The notes beneath the pieces are model-generated. The model did no database searches. It was not told where the DNA came from and worked only from the letters and a program-made list of their open reading frames with translations. A stretch of 64,000 nt of DNA, taken from contig NZ_JANLOD010000065.1 of the NCBI RefSeq assembly GCF_025466085.1, positions 62,001 to 126,000 of the forward strand, read 5' to 3'. Both the position numbers and the translations under genes were made by a program. Shown piece after piece: positions 17,319 through 25,981 of this stretch; position 1 is the first letter of the stretch, and each line of letters opens with the position of its first letter. The stretch is from Pseudomonas sp. 14P_8.1_Bac3 (GTDB taxonomy: Bacteria > Pseudomonadota > Gammaproteobacteria > Pseudomonadales > Pseudomonadaceae).

Positions 17319-19010
17319 ATGAGCGAAAGCTTTGCGGAACTCTTTGAAGAAAGCCTAAAAACCCTGAACCTTCAGGCTGGCTCCATCATCACCGGTGTTA
17401 TCGTCGATATCGATTACCAGGCTCGCTGGGTAACCGTTCACGCTGGTCTGAAGTCTGAAGCACTCATCCCGCTTGAGCAGTTCTACAACGATGCTGGCGA
17501 ACTGAACATCAACGTCGGTGACGAAGTTCACGTTGCTCTGGATTCGGTTGAAGACGGCTTTGGTGAAACCAAGCTGTCCCGTGAAAAAGCCAAGCGCGCT
17601 GAATGCTGGATTGTTCTGGAAGCTGCCTTCGCAGCCGAGGAAGTGGTCAAGGGCGTTATCAACGGTAAGGTTAAAGGCGGCTTCACTGTCGACGTTAACG
17701 GCATCCGTGCGTTCCTGCCAGGTTCCCTGGTTGACGTCCGTCCTGTGCGCGATACCACGCACCTGGAAGGCAAAGAGCTGGAATTCAAGGTCATCAAACT
17801 CGACCAGAAACGCAACAACGTTGTCGTTTCCCGTCGTAGCGTCCTCGAAGCCGAGAACTCCGCTGAGCGTGAAGCTCTGCTGGAATCCTTGCAGGAAGGC
17901 CAACAAGTCAAAGGTATCGTCAAGAACCTCACCGATTACGGCGCATTCGTCGATCTGGGTGGCGTCGATGGCCTGCTGCACATTACCGACATGGCTTGGA
18001 AACGTATCAAGCATCCTTCCGAAATCGTCAACGTTGGCGACGAGATCGATGTCAAGGTTCTGAAGTACGATCGCGAACGCAATCGTGTTTCCCTGGGCCT
18101 GAAGCAACTGGGCGAAGATCCATGGGTTGCTATCAAAGCCCGTTACCCAGAAGGCACTCGCGTTACCGCTCGTGTAACCAACCTGACCGACTACGGCTGC
18201 TTCGCTGAGCTGGAAGAAGGCGTTGAAGGCCTGGTACACGTTTCCGAAATGGACTGGACCAACAAGAACATCCACCCTTCGAAAGTCGTACAAGTCGGCG
18301 ACGAAGTGGAAGTTATGGTTCTGGACATCGACGAAGAGCGTCGTCGTATCTCCCTGGGCATCAAGCAGTGCAAATCTAACCCATGGGAAGATTTCTCTGG
18401 CCAGTTCAACAAGGGCGATAAAATCTCCGGCACCATCAAGTCGATCACCGATTTCGGTATCTTCATTGGTCTGGACGGCGGCATCGACGGCCTGGTTCAC
18501 CTGTCCGACATCTCCTGGAACGAAGTGGGCGAAGAAGCCGTTCGTCGCTTCAAGAAGGGCGACGAGCTGGACACCGTTATCCTGTCGGTTGACCCAGAGC
18601 GCGAGCGCATCTCCCTGGGTATCAAGCAACTGGAAAGCGACCCGTTCTCCGAGTACGTCTCGGTTAACGACAAAGGCGCCATCGTTAAAGGCACTGTGAA
18701 AGAAGTTGACGCCAAAGGCGCCATCATCGTTCTGGCCGACGATATCGAAGCAACTCTGAAAGCCTCCGAAATCAGCCGTGACCGCGTTGAAGACGCGCGC
18801 AACGTCCTGAAAGAAGGCGAAGAAGTAGAAGCTAAGATCATCAGCGTTGACCGCAAGAGCCGTGTAATCCAGCTCTCCATCAAGTCGAAAGATGTTGAAG
18901 AAGAGAAAGAAGCCATCCAGAGCCTGCGCGACAAGCCAGCTTCGGATGCTCCTGCTGGTCCTACCACTCTGGGCGACCTGTTGCGTGCACAAATGGAAAA
19001 ACAGAACTAA
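17319..19010 (+). CDS. rpsA: 30S ribosomal protein S1
   Basis: A 563-residue protein of six consecutive S1 RNA-binding repeats, each with the typical Tyr-Gly-Ala-Phe-Val-Asp or Phe-Gly-Ile-Phe core. It binds mRNA leaders and helps load them on the 30S subunit. The start chosen is the ATG at 17319, giving Met-Ser-Glu-Ser-Phe-Ala-Glu-Leu-Phe. Extra in-frame codons upstream are not family-like. The 119-base leader holds a short GGGCG/CGCCC hairpin and could serve the known autoregulation of S1, which is inference. Confidence 0.98.
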   Translation: MSESFAELFEESLKTLNLQAGSIITGVIVDIDYQARWVTVHAGLKSEALIPLEQFYNDAGELNINVGDEVHVALDSVEDGFGETKLSREKAKRAECWIVLEAAFAAEEVVKGVINGKVKGGFTVDVNGIRAFLPGSLVDVRPVRDTTHLEGKELEFKVIKLDQKRNNVVVSRRSVLEAENSAEREALLESLQEGQQVKGIVKNLTDYGAFVDLGGVDGLLHITDMAWKRIKHPSEIVNVGDEIDVKVLKYDRERNRVSLGLKQLGEDPWVAIKARYPEGTRVTARVTNLTDYGCFAELEEGVEGLVHVSEMDWTNKNIHPSKVVQVGDEVEVMVLDIDEERRRISLGIKQCKSNPWEDFSGQFNKGDKISGTIKSITDFGIFIGLDGGIDGLVHLSDISWNEVGEEAVRRFKKGDELDTVILSVDPERERISLGIKQLESDPFSEYVSVNDKGAIVKGTVKEVDAKGAIIVLADDIEATLKASEISRDRVEDARNVLKEGEEVEAKIISVDRKSRVIQLSIKSKDVEEEKEAIQSLRDKPASDAPAGPTTLGDLLRAQMEKQN

Positions 19011-19032
19011 GTTCTGTCAGACCATAGAAAAA

Positions 19033-19056
19033 GGGCGACTTCGGTCGCCCTTTTTT
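19033..19056 (+). terminator. rpsA terminator
   Basis: GGGCGAC, a short TTCG loop, GTCGCCC, then six T residues: a textbook rho-independent terminator 22 bases after the rpsA stop. Confidence 0.93.
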
Positions 19057-19225
19057 GTGCCTGCGATTTGGTGCTCAGGGCGCTCAACCCTGGGTTAAGC
19101 AAGAATGTGAAACCAACCACCTCGAAAAACTGTCTCTTTCTTTAATGGGATCAATCGCTTACTTGCAGCTAGTCTTTAGCCAAGCGAAAGAAAGCCGGGC
19201 AGGGCGCCCCGGCATAAGGAAATGA

Positions 19226-19504
19226 ATGAACAGATTCATCGTCGTAGCAGCATTACTGACCTTGACGGGTTGCACCACCAGCGCCAAGACTCATGCCGTG
19301 CGTGGCGTCAGCGGGATCGAGGTGGATTGTTCAGGATTGGGAGCAGGCTGGGAGAAATGTTACAAGCGCGCAGCCAAGGAGTGTAAAGGCTCTGGCTTTA
19401 GGGTGATCACACGGTCAGACGATGCTAAAGATGAAGATGAATATCCATTTGGCTTCAATCCGGCGGGTTATCTGACGCGCACGATGCTGGTTATGTGCAG
19501 CTAA
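19226..19504 (+). CDS. Small predicted lipoprotein
   Basis: A 92-residue protein with a lipoprotein signal: a short positive N-terminus, a hydrophobic core and a Leu-Thr-Gly-Cys lipobox at residues 13-16. The mature part holds four further cysteines and a Gly-Trp-Glu-Lys-Cys-Tyr segment, which could form disulfides in the periplasm. AAGGA ends five bases before the ATG. It stands alone between the rpsA terminator and ihfB. The localisation is well supported; I do not recognise a function. Confidence 0.75.
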   Translation: MNRFIVVAALLTLTGCTTSAKTHAVRGVSGIEVDCSGLGAGWEKCYKRAAKECKGSGFRVITRSDDAKDEDEYPFGFNPAGYLTRTMLVMCS

Positions 19505-19655
19505 CTGCGCGAGGTGTGAACGCAGTAATGCGACCATGCTGGGGTCAGTGTCTTACGGGCAAAGATATGTCAGACCTCGGGCTGTTCAAAATACTCCGGG
19601 CATGCTAAAACCTTTGAAGCGATTTTCCTAGCTGCTTGAAAAAGAAGGGAAAAAT

Positions 19656-19952
19656 ATGACGAAGTCGGAGTTGATCGAACGAATTGTCACCCATCAAGGG
19701 CTGCTCTCATCCAAGGATGTGGAGCTGGCTATCAAGACGATGCTCGAACAAATGTCCCAATGCTTGGCCACTGGAGATCGAATCGAGATCCGTGGGTTTG
19801 GCAGCTTCTCTCTACACTATCGTGCGCCGCGGGTAGGGCGTAACCCGAAAACTGGTCAGTCGGTAAGTCTTGATGGGAAGTTTGTTCCTCATTTTAAGCC
19901 GGGGAAGGAGTTGCGGGATCGGGTGAATGAGGAAGAAGACAGCGAAGATTGA
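19656..19952 (+). CDS. ihfB: Integration host factor subunit beta
   Basis: A 98-residue DNABII protein that pairs with IhfA to bend DNA sharply. It shows the beta-arm block Gly-Phe-Gly-Ser-Phe and Arg-Xaa-Gly-Arg-Asn-Pro-Lys-Thr-Gly with the minor-groove intercalating proline. An acidic C-terminal tail is typical. Its position between rpsA and the O-antigen locus marks the conserved left border of that locus in Pseudomonas. Confidence 0.97.
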   Translation: MTKSELIERIVTHQGLLSSKDVELAIKTMLEQMSQCLATGDRIEIRGFGSFSLHYRAPRVGRNPKTGQSVSLDGKFVPHFKPGKELRDRVNEEEDSED

Positions 19953-19970
19953 TGAGATGGAGGTGTGCTG

Positions 19971-20213
19971 GTGAAAAGGCTGAAATATGTGATGCTGTTG
20001 CTTCTAATATTATTGGTTTTACTTCTTGTAGTTGCGTTTATGCTCGAGAATCAGCAAGTTGCCATCGTTAGCCTTTTCGGAGTAGCTAGTTTCGCGCTTC
20101 CCATATCCGCTTGGCTAATCGCAGCCTTGTTGCTTGGAATGATTGTTGGACCATTATTCGTTTTAGTTTTTGGGCGTAGGTGGAAAATAGAGTCAAAGAA
20201 AGTACTCAATTGA
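19971..20213 (+). CDS. lapA: LapA-domain (YciS-like) inner-membrane protein
   Basis: An 80-residue protein with two hydrophobic helices (about residues 7-24 and 42-62), an Asn-Gln between them and a basic C-terminus. This matches the LapA/YciS domain linked to lipopolysaccharide assembly. GGAGG lies seven bases before the GTG at 19971 and only one base before the in-frame GTG at 19965, so the later start is preferred. It lies 18 bases after ihfB and likely shares its transcript. Its role in LPS assembly is known for the E. coli family and inferred here. Confidence 0.82.
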   Translation: MKRLKYVMLLLLILLVLLLVVAFMLENQQVAIVSLFGVASFALPISAWLIAALLLGMIVGPLFVLVFGRRWKIESKKVLN

Positions 20214-20261
20214 TTTTTTTACTATAGCCTGTTAAACAAACAAAAGGATTTATTGAAGCAT

Positions 20262-21377
20262 ATGCGAGAAATTAAGTCAGATAAGAGAGTGTCGGGTGAA
20301 GTAGATCTCTTTGATTTTCTGAGAGGTATCTGGGTGCAAAGATGGCTGGTACTTATAGTATCGGCAACGATTACATTGATGTCTGGAGCATATGCCTTCC
20401 TGAGTGCACCTATTTATGAAGTACGAGCTAACGTTCTTCCCCCAGAAAAGAATGATGTTGACAGTTTTAATTTTAACCGATTGATTGGGGTGGGTTCAAA
20501 GTTTGATTTGGCCAAAACTGTCGATGGTGCACTGTCCCTAGACACTTATTCCGTAAAAGGCGTATTCGGTGCGTTTATTCGTAACCTGCAATCGGAATCG
20601 TTGAGGCACAAGTTTTTTATTGAAGTGTATCTACCTTCACTGAGTGAGGCTGAACGCAAAAAACCGGAAGGGCTTTTGTATCGTCAGTTTTCAGAGAGTC
20701 TGAGTATCGTTCCGCCTAAGGAGATTGTCGATAAATTGACGATCGTTACTCAGACCGGGCATCCTGCGGAGACGGCTGATTGGTTGTATCGATTTGTCGA
20801 ACAGGTTGGTACGGCGACCAAAGAGAATCTGCTAAAGAGTTTTTCCGCTGAAATCAATATGCGCATTCAAAACATTGATTCAGAAATAGCCATGTTACGT
20901 AAAAATGCTGCTGTTGAACGGCAAAATTCAGTGGTGCGATTGCGTGATGCTTTGAAGGTCGCTCGCGCTATAGGTTTGGATAATCAGGTGATTATTTCAG
21001 GTAGTGTCTCGAAAGATCTTTCCGGTACTATTGATCCGAGCTTAATTTATTTGCGTGGTGCCAAAGCTCTGGAAGCAGAAGTTGAGAATTTGGAGGCGCG
21101 AGAGTCAGATGATTCCTATATCAGAGATCTGCCAAAACTTCAAGGGCTGAGTGAGTTTTACAAATCAATCTTGTTAAAACCTCAAGACATCGCGGTATAT
21201 CGACTTGACGGGGACATCGTACTTCCGGACTCGCCAATCAAGCCGAGAAAGACGTTAATTATTTTGATGGGTTTGGCGATGGGGCTAATGTTCGGCATCA
21301 TTCTCGGCGTAATTCGTCATTTTTGGACTGGAAGAATCACCGGGGATCTCACGAGTGCTACAGAAGGGCAGAAATAA
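20262..21377 (+). CDS. wzz: O-antigen chain-length determinant Wzz
   Basis: A protein of about 371 residues with the Wzz/PCP architecture. The first transmembrane helix is near residues 25-47, followed by the Ala-Pro-Ile-Tyr-Glu motif. A long, partly coiled periplasmic domain follows, then a Pro-Xaa-Xaa-Pro-Arg-Lys block and the second transmembrane helix near residues 325-347. It sets the modal length of Wzy-polymerised O-chains. The start is the ATG at 20262; a TTG nine bases upstream is possible because AGGA at 20245 suits either imperfectly. It is the first AT-rich gene of the locus. Confidence 0.92.
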   Translation: MREIKSDKRVSGEVDLFDFLRGIWVQRWLVLIVSATITLMSGAYAFLSAPIYEVRANVLPPEKNDVDSFNFNRLIGVGSKFDLAKTVDGALSLDTYSVKGVFGAFIRNLQSESLRHKFFIEVYLPSLSEAERKKPEGLLYRQFSESLSIVPPKEIVDKLTIVTQTGHPAETADWLYRFVEQVGTATKENLLKSFSAEINMRIQNIDSEIAMLRKNAAVERQNSVVRLRDALKVARAIGLDNQVIISGSVSKDLSGTIDPSLIYLRGAKALEAEVENLEARESDDSYIRDLPKLQGLSEFYKSILLKPQDIAVYRLDGDIVLPDSPIKPRKTLIILMGLAMGLMFGIILGVIRHFWTGRITGDLTSATEGQK

Positions 21378-21971
21378 GGAAAGCTGAGCGAGTCTAATTA
21401 CGTTTCTGTGAAACAGATATTCTAAGAAAGGAAGATCATGAGGCGCTTTATGTACTGTTCTTTCAGATAAATTGAGCGCTTAGTGATCGGTCCATAGATC
21501 ATTGGTATTTTCTCTGCGCGTATTTGCAGTGATTTGCAATGAATCATCGAGATTCCAAATCAGGCTAAGATTCGAGGCTCTTTGAAAATACGTCAGCCAA
21601 ATAAAATTTAACGAGCAGCAAGGCGTGGTTAATAGTGATTTTAGAGAGCCCGACACATCGATGATCCATGTTGGTCACATGTATTGGTCCGAGTGATGAT
21701 GAATTTTCTGTTAGGCTGATAATTAACAATTTGGAAGCCAATTCTTTATATCGCAAGCTCGAGAGGATTGGCCGGTGCTCCCGTCCTGTCTTACAGGATC
21801 GGCGTGGCATACGATTCGGATGAAGCCAATGCCATTTTGAACGCCAGGGTCTCAGACGGTGTGACGTAGTGTGCTAATGTGTAGGTCTTACATCGGCACC
21901 ATCGAGACTGATGACCTTTTGTCGAAGATTTTTCGGTTGCTTTCGTTAGGCAGTGGGTGTTGGCATGAGTC
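21378..21971. other. Long intergenic leader before the rfaH-like gene
   Basis: Nearly 600 AT-rich bases with no convincing gene on either strand. It should contain the promoter of the rfaH-like gene and perhaps of the whole O-antigen operon. I see no strong terminator after wzz and cannot position a promoter reliably. The length suggests regulation or debris of an earlier gene. Confidence 0.5.
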
Positions 21972-22523
21972 ATGGGTGCGACCATTAGTGGCAAGTACAT
22001 GCATGTGAAAAGATCCGATAACGACCTGCATCTACCCGCTCACGAAAAAAGTGCGTGGTACCTCGTGCAGTGTAAAGCTCGACAGGATGAGCGTGCTGAG
22101 GAAAATCTCATTCGCCAAGGGTACGAATGTGCCCGTCCTGTATGTCGTCGTGAGCGCATCGTGCGCGGAAAGCGAACCACTTCGCTAGAATCGCTGTTCC
22201 CTGGTTACCTCTTCATCTATCTTCCCAACAGCACTAATTGGGCTCCTTTGCGCTCAACGCGAGGTGTTAACTGCGTGGTTAGTTTTGGAGGAAAACCGTT
22301 GGCTGTTAATCAAGAAATCGTCACCCGGTTACAGAATCGGATAGAAAATATAAAACCCGCATTCGTCGCGGGCACACGTGTTCGAATTCTGGAGGGGGGA
22401 CTGGGTGCGCTGGACGCTATTTTTTTGTCAGCGGATGGCGAGGAGCGCGTAATATTGTTGATTAATCTGCTCCATCGTCAGCAAACGGTGAGCATGCCAC
22501 TCATGAGCGTTTCCGCGTTTTGA
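21972..22523 (+). CDS. rfaH: RfaH-type transcription antiterminator (NusG paralogue)
   Basis: Up to 183 residues; the conserved part starts near residue 28 with Trp-Tyr-Leu-Val-Gln-Cys-Lys. The NusG-type N-domain shows Arg-Gly-Lys-Arg-Thr, Leu-Phe-Pro-Gly-Tyr-Leu-Phe and Ser-Thr-Arg-Gly-Val. The C-domain has the RfaH-like pattern Ile-Leu-Glu-Gly-Gly-Leu then Ala-Ile-Phe and Leu-Leu-Ile-Asn-Leu-Leu. RfaH is recruited by ops DNA in a paused transcription complex and suppresses Rho-dependent termination in long operons. An exact ops element lies 63 bases after the stop. The start is uncertain: ATGs at 21972 and 21999 and a GTG at 22005 all lack a strong ribosome-binding site. Confidence 0.9.
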   Translation: MGATISGKYMHVKRSDNDLHLPAHEKSAWYLVQCKARQDERAEENLIRQGYECARPVCRRERIVRGKRTTSLESLFPGYLFIYLPNSTNWAPLRSTRGVNCVVSFGGKPLAVNQEIVTRLQNRIENIKPAFVAGTRVRILEGGLGALDAIFLSADGEERVILLINLLHRQQTVSMPLMSVSAF

Positions 22524-22585
22524 TGTAGAGGGGGATGCGGACATTGCAAGCTCTACGTTTTCAGGAAATCAACGTAAAATCCTGT

Positions 22586-22597
22586 GGCGGTAGCGTG
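22586..22597 (+). promoter_or_regulatory. ops element for RfaH recruitment
   Basis: GGCGGTAGCGTG matches the 12-base ops sequence of enterobacterial JUMPstart leaders exactly and on the coding strand. It lies between the rfaH-like gene and legB, the first gene of the O-antigen operon, about 90 bases before its start. A T-rich stretch follows at 22612-22619. Function is inferred from this match plus the adjacent RfaH gene. Confidence 0.88.
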
Positions 22598-22685
22598 TCT
22601 TGCGATGAGTGGTTTTTTTGACCCTGATGAGCGCTCCTAGCGTTGGCGGCGATAAGTCTTTATTTAAAATTGAAGGTAAAAGCAA

Positions 22686-23666
22686 GTGAAAAAAGTATTA
22701 GTGACAGGCGCCGATGGATTTATTGGTTCTCACCTGACTGAACTGTTGGTTCGAGAAGGGTATGAAGTCAAGGCGCTATCCCAATACAATTCTTTTAACT
22801 ACTGGGGCTGGTTGGAAGATGTTAGATGTTTGAAGGATATCGAAGTGCTTAGCGGGGATGTACGAGATCCTCATTACTGCAAGCATATTACAAAAGATGT
22901 TGATCTGGTTTTCCATCTTGCAGCTCTTATTGCTATTCCATATTCGTACGTCGCGCCAGACAGTTATGTAGATACCAATGTCAAAGGAACACTAAATATT
23001 TGCCAAGCTGCGCTGGAGAATGGCGTTCAGCGTGTTATCCACACCTCTACCAGTGAGGTGTATGGTACGGCTCAGTATGTACCGATAGATGAAAAACATC
23101 CGTTACAGGCTCAATCACCTTACAGTGCGTCGAAAATCGGCGCCGATGCAATGGCGATGAGTTTCTTCAATTCATTCGATTTGCCACTAACGATCGCCCG
23201 CCCGTTCAACACCTATGGTCCACGGCAGTCAGCGAGGGCTGTCATTCCGACAATCATCACTCAAATTGCGAGCGGCAAGAAGCAGATAAAATTGGGCGAC
23301 GTAAGTCCAACACGGGACTTTAACTACGTTGCCGATACGTGCCGGGGGTTTCTTGAGCTCGCGCGATGCGATAAAGCCGTCGGAGAGACAGTCAATATCG
23401 GATCCAACTTTGAAATTTCAGTTGGAGATACACTCCATCTGATTCGTGAACTGATGGGCAGTGATGTAGAGTTCTTGAGTGATGATCAGCGTATTCGTCC
23501 GGAGAAGTCGGAAGTCTTCCGCCTTTGGTGTGACAACACAAAGATCAACAATCTCACCGGATTCAAGCCAGAGTATTCCATTCGCCAGGGATTGCAGGAA
23601 ACCATCAACTGGTTTTCGCTTCCCGAAAACCTGGCCAAATACAAAGCTGACATCTATAACGTCTGA
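22686..23666 (+). CDS. legB: LegB-type NDP-GlcNAc 4,6-dehydratase
   Basis: A 326-residue extended SDR. The NAD motif Thr-Gly-Ala-Asp-Gly-Phe-Ile-Gly is at the N-terminus and the catalytic Tyr-Ser-Ala-Ser-Lys near residue 151. LegB removes water from GDP- or UDP-GlcNAc to give the 4-keto-6-deoxy sugar, the first committed step of legionaminic acid synthesis. Assignment to LegB, rather than a generic epimerase, comes from its pairing with legC nine bases downstream and the legG-legI genes behind. It is the first gene after the ops leader. The GDP form is favoured because ptmE is present. Confidence 0.85.
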   Translation: MKKVLVTGADGFIGSHLTELLVREGYEVKALSQYNSFNYWGWLEDVRCLKDIEVLSGDVRDPHYCKHITKDVDLVFHLAALIAIPYSYVAPDSYVDTNVKGTLNICQAALENGVQRVIHTSTSEVYGTAQYVPIDEKHPLQAQSPYSASKIGADAMAMSFFNSFDLPLTIARPFNTYGPRQSARAVIPTIITQIASGKKQIKLGDVSPTRDFNYVADTCRGFLELARCDKAVGETVNIGSNFEISVGDTLHLIRELMGSDVEFLSDDQRIRPEKSEVFRLWCDNTKINNLTGFKPEYSIRQGLQETINWFSLPENLAKYKADIYNV

Positions 23667-23675
23667 GGCTCCAGC

Positions 23676-24827
23676 ATGTTCGACTCGCTAATAAGTTTTG
23701 TACGTGAACAGTACCGTACAAACGAATTTATTCCACTGCATGCTCCTATTTTTAAAGGGAATGAACGGGACTATGTGGTCGAAACCATAGAGTCGACTTT
23801 CGTTTCGAGCGTAGGTGCTTTCGTCGATCGTTTTGAACGTGACATGTCTGCTTACACGGGGAGCCCGAAAGCTATCGCGACGGTAAATGGCACGGCGGCC
23901 TTGCATGCATCATTATTGTTGGCCGGTGTTAAAGCGGGTGAGCTGGTCATCACTCAGCCTTTAACATTTGTTGCCACCTGTAACGCTATCGCTTATTGCG
24001 GGGCTGAGCCGGTTTTCATCGATGTTGATCGTCATACATTAGGTCTTTCCCCTGTCGCACTGGACGAGTGGCTTCATGAGTACGCGAACCTGGATGCTGA
24101 CGGATTATGCCGTCTCAAAGACAGTGGAAAGGTCGTACGTGCCTGCTTGCCTATGCACACGTTCGGTCATCCTGTTGAAATAGATCAATTACTCGCGGTT
24201 GGTAAGCGTTGGGGGTTGATCATTGTTGAGGATGCTGCCGAGTCGTTGGGTAGTTTATATAAAGGTCAACATACTGGTACGTTCGGGCAGTTGGGTACCC
24301 TGAGTTTCAACGGCAACAAAATTATAACTACTGGCGGCGGTGGTATGATTTTGACCGGTGAAGAGCTAGGTGTGAAAGCCAAGCACCTTACTACCACAGC
24401 GAAGCTGCCTCATCCCTATGAATATGTGCATGATGAGGTTGGTTATAACTATCGACTTCCAAATCTCAATGCCGCACTGGGATGCGCTCAATTAGAGCAG
24501 CTGGAAGGATTCATTACGTTGAAGCGTTCCTTGGCGGCGCGGTATGAAAGTGAGTTGCAAGGCAGCGAACTGCAGTTCTTCCAAGAACCTAAAGATTGCC
24601 GATCCAATTACTGGTTGAACGCTGTCGTGTGTGAAAACCGCGACAGGCGCGATGCGTTGCTGAAGGCGACTAACGATCAAGGCGTCATGACTCGACCCAT
24701 TTGGCAGTTGATGAATCATTTGCCTAAGTATGCGACCTGTTTGCGTGGCGATCTTAGCAATGCGACATGGTTGGAAGCTCGCATCGTCAACCTGCCGAGT
24801 AGCGTCACTCCGGAGCTTAGTGCGTGA
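23676..24827 (+). CDS. legC: LegC-type PLP aminotransferase
   Basis: A 383-residue DegT/DnrJ/EryC1-family aminotransferase. The PLP lysine is Lys215 in Phe-Asn-Gly-Asn-Lys-Ile-Ile-Thr (codon at 24318), with the Glu-Asp-Ala-Ala-Glu-Ser-Leu-Gly block upstream. LegC adds the C4 amino group to the LegB product. The N-terminal Phe-Ile-Pro-Leu-His-Ala-Pro is typical of the LegC subgroup. Its stop overlaps the legG start by four bases (GTGA), so the genes are coupled. Confidence 0.88.
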   Translation: MFDSLISFVREQYRTNEFIPLHAPIFKGNERDYVVETIESTFVSSVGAFVDRFERDMSAYTGSPKAIATVNGTAALHASLLLAGVKAGELVITQPLTFVATCNAIAYCGAEPVFIDVDRHTLGLSPVALDEWLHEYANLDADGLCRLKDSGKVVRACLPMHTFGHPVEIDQLLAVGKRWGLIIVEDAAESLGSLYKGQHTGTFGQLGTLSFNGNKIITTGGGGMILTGEELGVKAKHLTTTAKLPHPYEYVHDEVGYNYRLPNLNAALGCAQLEQLEGFITLKRSLAARYESELQGSELQFFQEPKDCRSNYWLNAVVCENRDRRDALLKATNDQGVMTRPIWQLMNHLPKYATCLRGDLSNATWLEARIVNLPSSVTPELSA

Positions 24828-25978
24828 AACGAAAAATCGCCGTGTTCACGGGTACCAGGGCTGAGTATGGGTTGCTCTATTGGTTGATGAAGGATATTGA
24901 GGCGAGTCATCACCTCGAGCTTCAACTCATCGTCAGCGGAACACATCTTTCACCCGAGTTTGGGGACACCTGGAGACAAGTGGACGAGGACGGTTTCTCC
25001 ATCGACGCAAAAGTTGAAATGCTTTTGTCTTCGGACACCTCTGTCGGAGTGGTCAAGTCCATGGGCTTGGGAACTATTGGTTTTGCGGACGCACTGGACA
25101 GATTGAGGCCAGAAGTACTGGTGGTGCTCGGTGATCGTTTTGAAGCACTGGCAATTGTTCAAGCTGCTTTGATTATGCGAATTCCAGTCGCGCACCTGCA
25201 TGGTGGCGAAATTACCGAGGGCGCTTATGACGACGCCATTCGACACGCTATCAGCAAAATGGCGTACCTGCATTTTGTGGCCGCGGAGCCTTATCGAAAT
25301 CGCGTCATACAAATGGGAGAAGCGCCTGGGCGTGTCTTCAACGTGGGGGCTATTGGCTTGGATCATTTGCTTCGCAGTCCCCGAATGGATCTTGGAGAGC
25401 TTTCTCAAAGCCTCGGATTTGATCTCCACTCGCCATTCATGCTGGTGACCTACCATCCCGTCACAATGCTTGAAGAAGATCCAACCCGGAGTTTTTCCGC
25501 GTTACTGGAGGCGCTCGATCAGTTTCCGGAGCACCAGATAATTCTGACGTATCCAAATGCCGATAATGGAGGAAGAGCCATAATCCCGCTATTGGATGCT
25601 TATGCACAAGCGCAACCGGAGCGTGTATTGGCTATCCCCACACTCGGGTTCAGACGTTACCTGAGTGCTGTTTCGTTAGCTGCTGTTGTTGTTGGAAACT
25701 CGTCAAGCGGCATTATTGAAGTTCCTGCCTTTGGTATTCCGACCGTTAACATCGGAGCCCGTCAACAAGGGCGACTGGCGGCAGATTCGGTGCTGCATTG
25801 TGTGGCTGATGTTGGATCGATCGAGTCGGCATTACGCAAGGCGCTGTCTAAAGAGTTTGCGGCGTTTTCCCAACACGCGATAAATCCTTATGGGAAGGGT
25901 AACGCCTCTCAGAGCATCGTGAATGTCCTTGAACGATTCGACGGGATATCTCATAAAACATTCCACGATTTGAGCTGA
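24824..25978 (+). CDS. legG: Hydrolysing NDP-diacetamido sugar 2-epimerase (LegG/NeuC)
   Basis: A 384-residue GT-B-fold 2-epimerase. The N-terminal Phe-Thr-Gly-Thr-Arg-Ala-Glu-Tyr-Gly-Leu is the NeuC/LegG signature. His-Gly-Gly-Glu-Ile-Thr-Glu-Gly-Ala-Tyr-Asp-Asp and the late Gly-Asn-Ser-Ser-Ser-Gly-Ile-Ile-Glu block complete the active site. It releases the nucleotide and inverts C2, giving the free 2,4-diacetamido mannose-type sugar used by LegI. The GTG start overlaps legC. NeuC of sialic acid synthesis is the nearest alternative, but the neighbouring legB and legC favour legionaminate. Confidence 0.88.
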   Translation: MKRKIAVFTGTRAEYGLLYWLMKDIEASHHLELQLIVSGTHLSPEFGDTWRQVDEDGFSIDAKVEMLLSSDTSVGVVKSMGLGTIGFADALDRLRPEVLVVLGDRFEALAIVQAALIMRIPVAHLHGGEITEGAYDDAIRHAISKMAYLHFVAAEPYRNRVIQMGEAPGRVFNVGAIGLDHLLRSPRMDLGELSQSLGFDLHSPFMLVTYHPVTMLEEDPTRSFSALLEALDQFPEHQIILTYPNADNGGRAIIPLLDAYAQAQPERVLAIPTLGFRRYLSAVSLAAVVVGNSSSGIIEVPAFGIPTVNIGARQQGRLAADSVLHCVADVGSIESALRKALSKEFAAFSQHAINPYGKGNASQSIVNVLERFDGISHKTFHDLS

Positions 25979-25981
25979 TCG

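Noticed and set aside
17355..18992. Antisense frame of 545 codons over rpsA
   Set aside because: It is the exact shadow of the S1 repeats and has no start signal or motif.
21565..21810. Short minus-strand frame in the leader before the rfaH-like gene
   Set aside because: No ribosome-binding site and no recognisable motif, and it lies in AT-rich noncoding sequence.
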